From contig OZ035962.1 in the NCBI GenBank assembly GCA_964034945.1, forward strand, positions 112,841,234 through 112,905,233: 64,000 nt of DNA, given 5' to 3'. The position numbers were made by a program, and so were the translations under genes. The notes below the pieces were generated by a model. It had not been told where the DNA came from. It made no database searches and worked only from the letters and a program-made list of their open reading frames with translations. Of this stretch, positions 48,917 to 58,400 are shown piece after piece (the stretch's first letter is position 1; each line of letters starts with the position of its first letter). The stretch is from Chrysopilus asiliformis (Eukaryota > Arthropoda > Insecta > Diptera > Rhagionidae).

Positions 48917-49452
48917 AAGCATCGCAGTGCCTAGGCTTCCTGGGACGCTGCAAAAAATATTTCGCACCAGTCGACGTCCTTAACATTTACAAGAGCTACA
49001 TTCGACCGAGACTCGAGTGCAATTCGCACATTTGGGCTGGAGCCCCAAAAGCTGTCCTGCAACTGCTGGACCGAATTCAAAAACATGCGATCCGACTGAT
49101 TGGAGACAACTGTTTGACAGATTCATTACCGTCTCTCGAGCATCGTCGCTCTGTTGGAGTACTCAGCATATTCTATAAATATTTCAATGGGAAATGTTCC
49201 ACCGAAATTTCCCAACTTATTCCTCCACGGTACATCTTCCCTAGACACTCCCAGTCAGCTGCAGGCGCGCACGACTTCTTCCTTGAGCCTCCCCGTTTTC
49301 GTACAGTAAAGTTTAGGAGTTCCTACATTCCGTGAACAACAAGACTTTGGAACGATCTACCATCCGAAGTGTTTCCCCCGGACTATAACCCGCAGAAGTT
49401 CAAGGAGAAAATAAACCGGCATCTCCTTTTGTCCTTCCGACCAACCTGAGCT
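48917..49452 (+). pseudogene. Non-LTR retrotransposon, 3' coding fragment
   Basis: The frame continues the element interrupted at 47532: ASQCLGFLGRCKKYF, IYKSYIRPRLECNSHIWAGA, LLDRIQKHAIRLIGD and LEHRRSVGVLSIFYKYFNG, the thumb and C-terminal region common to several insect LINE families. A premature TGA at 49333 is followed in frame by TTRLWNDLPSEVFP, which belongs to the same protein. The 3' tail runs to about 49510 (GGGTCTTCCCCTAAGCTCTG, then an A run). Confidence 0.85.
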
Positions 49453-49509
49453 GTGTTTCGGCATTAAAGGGTCTTCCCCTAAGCTCTGGCTGGAACTATA
49501 AAAAAAATC

Positions 49510-50290
49510 AGCGTGAGCTCCAACATAATTTGTAGTGATTTCACACACAATTCCAACAAACGAATAGTGAAATTACACAAAATGGGTGTGATTTCACAGA
49601 AAATAAAATTTATCTCTGTTTATTTTGCTCTCTGATAATTTTTTATTTTTCTTTCTGAAAAACATGACCTTCCTTTTAATTTATTTTCCACATCTAATTT
49701 CACAATGTTGAGGAGAAATAATTGATTTTCCACGAATGAAATTGTTTGTTGGAAGTGTTATATTGCTTCAAAAAAATACATCTCCCTTTCAATATTTTGC
49801 GAAAAAAAAACTTTGCAAAAAAAAATCTGAAAACATTGGCGAAAAAAATTTAACAGAAACAATGCAAACTAATTTAAAAATAAAGGTATGATCTCCAAAA
49901 CTGATTTTTCTTAAAATGCGTTTCCTGAAATAATAGTGCAATAGTTTTTAATTGGATTTTCAAAACTGGAGATACACGACTAACCGAATGATACCGCCAT
50001 ATTATGTTGTAGTCGCCTCTTCTTGGTGATGACGATACAAATTAGTGTAAAATCACACTACTGTTGGAATTTTACTATTTGCATTTTTAGTGTGACATCA
50101 CACATTGGTGTGAAATCACACAAATTTAGTTTTAATTTTTGGAAATCACACAAAATTTGTAGTAAAATCAATCAAAAACAGAGATTTCTGCCGATTTTTG
50201 GAAATCACACATCAAAAGTGTAACAATACTGAGAAAAATGAGTTTTTTGCAACAATATTTAGTGTGCATTCACACAAACCATTTAGAGTG
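49510..50290. repeat. Region of repeated GTGTGAAATCACAC-like palindromes
   Basis: Short near-palindromic words such as GTGATTTCACAC, GTGTGATTTCACAG, GTGTGAAATCACAC and GTGTGCATTCACAC occur about eight times, clustered at 49535-49600 and 50044-50280, with an AT-rich middle. The CAATTCCAACA word near the left is mirrored by TGTTGGAATT at 50062. It looks like an eroded transposon with inverted subterminal repeats. Confidence 0.45.
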
Positions 50291-51139
50291 TTGTGCAAAA
50301 TGAACTTTCAAATAATCGAATATTATTAGTTTATTATTCCAATATGACCCATGGCATAGGAGGGTGAATATGTAAAATAGAAGATAATTACCTATGAAAT
50401 TATTGTATCATAATAATAATTATTGTACATCGGTCAAAAACACTAACCACAAAATAAACATTTAAAATTGATAACCGTTTCAAATCTAATTTCTAAATGT
50501 GCCACAAAATGAATTAAACCAATTCCAATATATAGTTATTTTTAATTGGGAAATGGATTCATAATCATATCATAGCCAAATAGATTGCCATTAGTATAGA
50601 TAGTTCTAGATGGCTGAATATGGCATTTGTAAATTGATCTAGGTCACATAAATTTCATGTTCTAACCAAATCAGTTAATTAATTATATCGTAAAATATAG
50701 ATAGGTAAACTAATTATAATAATACGCATTTATGATAAGTTTCACCCTTATGATATTAATTCGTACGATGGGTGATAGTGTCGTAGTTTAATAATGCGCT
50801 AAGAATCATAATTTCGATTGATATTTTCGTTTAATCGATTTGGAAAAGTATTAATTCTGTCTGCAGAATTATAGTAGTGGTGGGGAATATCAAAGGAGTT
50901 TAGAATTGTGCGGGCTGGAAAAAAAACTGGCGCTAAAGCTTTCTTTTTCTCAATTATCGATAACACAAAACGATATCCGTTGCGAGGATAAGGTGAAAAG
51001 TTTGGTGCCTGATAAAGAAAAACTTTGCCCAAATAATTCAGCCGTGAAACCTTTTCCAAAACATAAGAAAGTCGCCAGGGGCCAATCACCAAATACTCAA
51101 ATATTTTCTTTAAAAAAATCCATTTGTATGGAAGAGGAG
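50291..51139. other. Gene-free stretch
   Basis: AT-rich; the two overlapping ORFs on opposite strands near 50800-51200 share no known domain and run into a HINE-family relative. Confidence 0.4.
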
Positions 51140-51535
51140 AGAAGCAGTGGTCCGATTGGATTTTGATGTATGGATGAGTTATGTAAAATCCTTTTCTTAA
51201 CACATTTTACCGTTATAAATTTTCCAATATGACTCACAGTTTTTGAGGAAATTGTGCAAAACAGTTTCGTTTATACGATGGAGGTAGGAAGGAATGGTCC
51301 GATTTGGCTCGCTCAAGAACTTAGTCTTGCCATTTACGAGAAACGCAACTATGCAAGATTTCAAGTATCTAGCTCAATCCTTTCGAAATTTATAGTGTTC
51401 ACGGTAAGACGAACAGGCAGACAGATAGACAGACAAACAGACAAACAGACAAACAGACAAACAGACAAACAGACAAACAGACAGACGAACAGACGGACGG
51501 ACATGCAGAAATTAAATTTTGGTACAAGCCATCTA
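51140..51535 (-). mobile_element. Divergent HINE-family relative with a GACA/AACA tract
   Basis: The family block order is kept: CCGATTGGATTTTGATGTATGG (split in two words here), AAGAACTTAGTCTTGCC, GATTTCAAGTATCTAGCTCA, a GACAGACAAACAGACAAACA tract (51414-51503) and GGACATGCAGAAATTAA. It lies about 300 bp upstream of the first TMTC coding exon. Confidence 0.6.
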
Positions 51536-51843
51536 AAGGGGGTAAGGCGTCAAATTGTAGAGATTTTTTTTTACAAATCATTAGACCGAAAACTTTTCAT
51601 TTTATCCTCTTGTACGCACAACATTTCCATATACGTACGAATGCAGTGAAAGGATTTGAAAATTATGAAAAATTGATATCCATTCATTTTGTTTCGGAAA
51701 CATCAATAAAGCCTTAATGAAATTTTGGCTTCATTTATAAAATATTAATATAGAGTGTGTTATTTACAATATATCAATATATACGATGATATTTTTTTTT
51801 TTTGTCGTATAAAATTATTTTCATGCCTGTTTTTTATTTTCAG

Positions 51844-52499
51844 GTAATTTATAAAATGAGGAGGTCATCAACTAGCGGAAAAGGTTTAATTTCGGATGCA
51901 GGAAAATGTATTTTAGTTCAACTACGACATAATAGCAATAATGGGATATTGAATGGGGGAGGATCAAGGAGTAATGGTGGCAGCTGTTCGGCGCTATTGA
52001 GCTCAGCGTCAGGATCACGTTTGGGATCGGGTACGAGATCGGGATCGACATCTGCTTCAATAATTTTAAATGGTTCCAGTGGTAGTATGGGTTTTGGATC
52101 GTCCAACCATCACCACCACCTTGGAGCCACCCTTTTTAGCTCGAACTCAACACCCAACGGCAACCATCATCCCGCTTCGACGACAATGGGTGGCGTCAAT
52201 TCAATAGCTGGTATCAGTAGAAAATTTGGCCAGAAGGAAAGTACCGTCCATCATTGGAATGAATTAAATGGAGGAGAATGGAAAATTTATTGCCTTATTT
52301 CGATGAGTATATTAATGTGTTATGCGAATGGATTATTCGGTGCTTTCGTACACGATGATATACCGGCTATCGTAATGAATAATGATGTGAACGGAGTGAA
52401 TCCATTGAAAAAGTTAATTCAAAACGATTTCTGGGGCACACCCATGTCCGATCCCAATAGCCACAAATCGTATCGTCCACTCACCACTTTAACATTCAG
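51844..52499 (+). CDS. TMTC coding exon 1 (with 12-nt 5' UTR)
   Basis: The acceptor TTTTCAG ends at 51843, the ATG is at 51856 and the donor is CAG then GTATGT at 52500. An in-frame upstream ATG at 51802 lies before the acceptor and is therefore intronic. Encodes residues 1-214: low-complexity Ser/Gly/Asn/His segment (a HHHHL run, NGNHH), then the [20 protein letters not shown] membrane helix and the FVHDDIPAI motif, ending [10 protein letters not shown]. Confidence 0.92.
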
Positions 52500-55400
52500 G
52501 TATGTTCAATAATGGCCATCCCCAATACACAAAAACGAAATTATGTGAAAGGGTAATAGTGGAGAGAGAAAAAAAAACTGGAAAAACTTTCCGTATAATC
52601 ATTTCTTTTTTGCGTCCAATATTCCGCCTTTGAAATCCTTGAAAATTTCCTCAGCTTGGCAGAGAATCTGGGCAGCAGCAACATTGCTACCATCATTTTG
52701 ATTATTATGAATACCTAAAATACCCATTTGCCTCATATTATCTCCCTACATTAAGATTCAAAATACCCTGACACACTCAACCTATTTTAATATCACCCAT
52801 ATCCCATTATCATACAATGGTGGTATACAAGTCTATCTATGGTTTCGAAGCAATATATTTGAGCTCTACACCGATATGAAGCGATATCCTTTTTAACCAT
52901 CCTTAGCTCATCCTATCCTATTCTATACTTTCAATATATATATTGTCCTGAAAGTCCCTATTGAAAATCTAGAATATCTTTTTGAGATTTCTTTTTCTTA
53001 TTCACTTGGATTTTATATTTTCTCAATTATTTTTTTTTTTTTTGTTTTTTTATTTTTTCAGGTTGAACTGTTTTTTTCTTGGATTGCGGCCAATCTGGTT
53101 TCATACTGTTAACATTATACTGCACTTATTTGCTACAGTATTGTTCACCAGATTCTGCTCTTTAATATTAAAAATGAGAAAGGAGTTTGCAATCATCGCT
53201 GGTCTTCTATTTGCTGTTCATCCTATTCACACGGAAGCCGTAAGTTGCTAAATTCATTTTATTCGCCGCCATTGTTGAACGAATATCCATTGTTGAACCA
53301 GCCGATGTTTTTTTCTTTCTTTGCTTTAAAAATTTTGCCGTGAACATTAAGAATTGCAGTTGAGAGTTCATTAAAGCCATACAGCACTGACATTTTGAAA
53401 ACAATTGTCTTGGGGGCCTACAAGCAAAACAATATCACATTTCAAAACCAAATTTTCGTTTTCGTAATTGCCTTAAACTATCTTATTATTCACCAGAAGT
53501 AGGGAGTCGGAAACCTGTCAGCCATGATTCATTCAACTTTCGTACAAGTGAACCTTTAAAGTAGATGTTTTTGTTATTAATTTGAACTGCCTTGAAATAT
53601 ATATATATATGTATATTACGTATGTGTGAGTAAACTTTAGATTATTAAGAAAATTTCCAGAAATCTGGTCCGCTTAGAGAAAAGTTTAATTGGTTATCAA
53701 AGATTTTGATTCAACCTATGTCCTCAATTTGATTGAAATTTCTTGACAGGGAAATTGATCGTTAAATGTGTGAAAATGAAAAATTTAGTTCTATTAAAAC
53801 ATTTTTATTTGAAACTTTTTGAAAATAAGGATCTTCCCAAGTAATCATTTGCGATTCAAGCTACAAAAGTAATTGTAAGTAATTCCAAAATATCAGTTTT
53901 CGAATTACTGTTTTTGTGACGATTGATTTGTAACCACAGTGGCTGCAATCTTGTCACTTACTGGTCATTCTGTTACTTGTTATAACCGTTACTTAGTGAT
54001 TACTTTTGTAGTACAGTTTAAGTAGCCACTGTAACTAGAGTTAAGTAATCATTGTATTATCGAAGAGAACGGGGCTCACGACAATGACAGTGAGTCAGTT
54101 GAATAAAGACTCTCAAAGCTACTGGTCGTTTTACTGAACTGTTTGCGCTACAGAGGATGTTTGGCAGAACAACACAATAATACAACTTTATTTCCGGATA
54201 CACAAAAAAACGTTACAAATCGGTTGCTTTGTCACCGATTACAGAAAAACGTTAAAAAACAGAAAATTGACACATTAAGTGTTAAGCTAGCATCAGACGA
54301 GCACACAAAACCTTAACACGTGTGATGACTGACGTCACGAAAAAAACTCAACACACATCTGATACGACACGTCCTTACACTTGAAAAGTGTTGCTATCAG
54401 ACGGTGTGAAATTTTTTTCCACACAATCGGATTTTTGTCCCAAAACGTGTTAACGACGCTAGTCTTTACACGAAATTTTGTCACACAATTACACACTGTG
54501 TGACGCAGATTGAGTAGTTATCAGACGAAGTGAAACGTCTCAAAAGGTGTGATGATGGAAGACGTGTGACAGCAGTAGAAATCGTCTGACACACTGATTT
54601 GCTATCAGACGGTGTGATAGCTCTCTGACATTTTGTGTACTTTCCTCGGTCATTTTGACAAGCAATTGTGCGCTATTTTCAATTTGTGAAGAAAAATCAA
54701 ATTAAATTAGAATGTCAAAAAGAAAATATGAGGAGATGATGGATATGGCGATTTTGGCAGCCTATATTTTGGAAAGCAGTGACGACGACGAGTTAATGGG
54801 TCGAAAGCGCAGTTGTTGGACAAAGGATTTGGTGTCGCGTCGCGAGAAGGAGGGTTTCTTTGCAAAATTGATGGTGGAATTGCGCTCTGAAGAACCCGAA
54901 TTGTATCGGAATTTCTTACGGATGTCGGTCGGTCAATTCGATAATTTGCTAACAATTGGTGAAGTCACAGATAGAAACATAACAAAAGCTATAATTGAAA
55001 ACCCGTATGGTGATATGGCATTATTTGAAGTTTAATTGAACAGCGAACAGTTTTCCACTTTGAAGTCAAACTTTTCAATAAGATTTTTTTAAAATTCTCC
55101 GAATCGGATTTTGATGTATGGGAGTTTTATGTAGAATAATATCCTGAACAACTTTTGTTCTTGCACTTTTTTGATAAGATGCACCGTTTTTAAGATATTC
55201 GCTATAACACAGTGCGTGTGAAATGGCACGAATTCATGCCAGTTTACACATTGGGACATTTTCCCACAGTCTTAACACAGACCGAAAAATGTCAAAACAC
55301 ATACCACGTTTTACACAGGGTTATCAGACGGAGGCAAAATTCGTTTAACACACGTCAAAAAAATTGTCGTAACACAGGTTATCACACGGTGTGTAAACAA

Positions 55401-58400
55401 AAATTCTGTCACAATTTAAGTTATCAGACGGTGTTAACTGGTGTGACAATTTTGTGACGTCAAAATTACGTCAGTCATCACACGTGTTAAGGTTTTGTGT
55501 GCTTGTCTGATGCTAGCTTTACAAAACAAATCACCGTAAAACCGTTCTAAAATATTATAAAACCGGTTTTTGTATCTCACTGTAATTTTGTGACTGGTTA
55601 AAAATCCCCTACAAATCAGTTTCTTTTTGAATTGTGAAAAAATCGTTAAAAATTGGGTATTTTGACCAAATTAGTAATTGACCGATTGCACATTGACCAA
55701 AGACGTCACATATTTTAAAATCCCGCCATAAGCTTGCTTGTTTCGCAATAGTTATTTTGGTGTCTGAGTTACAAAAAGCTTTCTGTACAAATGGTTGCGC
55801 AACAAATTTGAAAGAAAAGCGGCCATGTTCCGAATAAGTTACTGCCTATTCGTAACCAATATTTCATAACCCATAATAATAACGTATTTTATAGCATTGC
55901 AAACTTCTTAAAACAAATTTCGATATCTCTGAAGCTACAAATAGAAAAAGACGATTTGTGATCCGCACCCCCTCCCCCTAATACCTTTTTTCAATTTTTT
56001 TGTGTTGAATTGCGTCATCATACTACGATATACCCCCCACCCCCACATGTGTGATGTATTTCAAAGTAATCTCCATAGTGCGCTAAAAAATGAGTAAAGC
56101 TAGACTTATCTGAACATTAAATTGTATAATTTTTGAAAAATAAATTGTGTAATTTTCACAAAAGTTTAATCATCTGAACTTTTGTGAAACTTATACAATT
56201 TTTGTTTCAAACCAATATCAAAAACTATTTCTGAAAGCTTAATTTCCAAAAGAATTGCTCGTTTTTTTTTTTAAATGAACTGCGATACAATCAAGAATCC
56301 AGGAAAATTTTAATAAAATTAGCTGTAAAGCAGGAAATTCTCTTGTACGAAGAACACAACCTCGAAAAAATCCTTGACGCAAAAGTTTATTCTCAATTTA
56401 CAATTACGTACTTAAGTTTTAAGCTTTAAATAACGTTCGATATAGGGATTTCGTTATCCCAGCAAAGTAACCTAGTTTTCGAAAATTTATTATTATTTGT
56501 GTTGTTTAGTTCCTCTTACCGTACAAGAACAAACTAAATACCAAACTATTTCTCTGATGCTTGTACTTACCTCCAAAAAATTATCCATTCATGTTTTATG
56601 TGGCAAAAACAAAATAAAACAAACAGTATAAACTTTTTTTGTGTTCATTAAAATTTATCGAAACTTTTTCTATAAATTTTATGTTCAGTTTTAAGAGGTT
56701 TAAGGCTTTGTTAACTCGACATGGCAAACTTCAATTGATTTTAATTATGAAAATTAAGTTAAGTCGTAGGAAAATATTTAAAACTACCTCGCATACCCAT
56801 CGTTGCCGGGTTAAGTTTTTCAAATTTTTTTTATGGTCTAGGTTGGAGCTAAACTTCAGGCCAATCGGCTCGGTAGTTTCCCCGCGAAAGGGTAACATAG
56901 AGGAAGAGCTAAATTTCGAGATCACTTTACCCCCTCCCCTGACTCCCCCGCCTCTCGGGCTTCTTTTTAATGGGTCTATGTTGGGGCTGGACCCGCGACG
57001 AACATCTATGCCAAATTTCAGGTCAATCGGTTCAGCAGTTTCCCCGTGAAAGAGTAACATAGCGCAAAAACTAAGTTTCGAAATCACTTTACCCCCTCCC
57101 CTTACTCCCCCCACCCCTCGCTATACTTTTCCGTATGCCTATGTTGGAACCAGAGCTACCACAGACACTCATGCCAAATTTCAAGTCAATCGGGTCAGCC
57201 GTTTTTGCGTGAAAGAGGAACCTTTACGACCTTTTTTGCTATTTGGGAAACACCAACTCATTTTTATATATTAGTATGATTTACTAAAAGGATTAACGTG
57301 AAACAACAAATAGGGAAAAAAATCAAAACCTCTCAAATGTTTGCAAAAAACAAAGGTGAAATTCATTATTTTTTTTTTTGGTTTATTGAAAAATTAACCG
57401 AAAAATTATTAAAAATTAACACCCTTTTATATTGGGAGCTATTGTGAACTCCTTGGGTGGAATTAAAGTTAAGATCTCATAAAAATGGACTCCCTCAAAC
57501 TCTGTTTCATTGCGTGATCGACTTCGAATTTTCGAGAGTGTAACTATTCCTAACGGTTGTAATTATAGCCCTATGGATATAAAAATTTTAGCATTTCCAG
57601 CTACAATCATTTGTGGCAAGTGTAACTTTAAGAATATCGAAAAAAAAGTTGAAACTAAGATATTATTAAGAAAACCAGAGGCTATCTATTATGTCCATAA
57701 ATTTATAAGACATTTGTAAGGAGAATGCTAGTTATTTTTATCAATTTCAGTAAATTTTTAATTTATGAAGCTTATGAATCTTATTGATAGTGAAACTATT
57801 TACAGATGGAATAATTTAAAACTTGTACGAAAACGGAGCTATTTAAAAATAAAAAAAAATCAAAAACGTCGGAGAGAGTTTTGTAATTTTAAACAAAGTG
57901 TATTATAAATACTATCATGTCGCATGTTAGCTATAGTATTCCGTGCTTTATACGTTTTATAGTAATAGTATTTTATATTCTTGACTTGTTTCGTTGGACA
58001 GACAACAAAAGGGAAAAGTTTCTCATTAAAAACTTTTACGGAAAGTTATTGTCCCTTGACTTTGACTTTAGAATTTTCGCTTTAATTTTCAATTTTAATT
58101 GAGCAACTATGTCGAGAGTTCGATCTAATTTTAATAATTGTGCAAATATTTTATGAGCGTAACGAAAATAGTGAATTAAGGAAAACAAGTTTTCGTGTAA
58201 TCCAGTTAATAATAGTTTTAACAATATCAAAGATAAATAGATGCTATGTAAATAGACAGAATTATTAATTGAAAGTCAAATGCTCTTCAAATGTATTGAA
58301 TACCATTCACCAGTTTTGTTAATGTTTTATTGATCAATAATTATAATCACGTATTTGTTTTTTTTATAAAAATAAATTATATTCAGAAATTTAATTCGCC

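Larger units (their letters stand above)
54285..55518. mobile_element. PIF/Harbinger transposon, internally deleted, 1234 bp
   Basis: The inverted ends AGCTAGCATCAGACGAGCAC and GTGCTTGTCTGATGCTAGCT type pair, extend for about 50 bp, and are flanked by TTA (54282-54284 and 55519-55521). Subterminal TATCAGACGGTGTG-like words recur at 54396, 54519, 54603, 55322, 55380 and 55422. A 5' transposase fragment is inside; the rest of the coding region is replaced by a HINE fragment. Confidence 0.88.

Noticed and set aside
51802..51855. Upstream in-frame ATG extending the TMTC protein by 18 codons
   Set aside because: It lies before the TTTTCAG acceptor at 51843, within intron sequence, and the added residues are not TMTC-like.
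53838..54056. Inverted GCTACAAAAGTAAT/ATTACTTTTGTAGT region, considered as a fold-back element
   Set aside because: Arms match only in patches and the ends cannot be placed, so it is noted only within the intron entry.
54030..54152. TGT...ACA segment containing an AATAAAG signal, considered as a solo LTR
   Set aside because: No target-site duplication, no paired LTR, no primer binding site or internal coding region.
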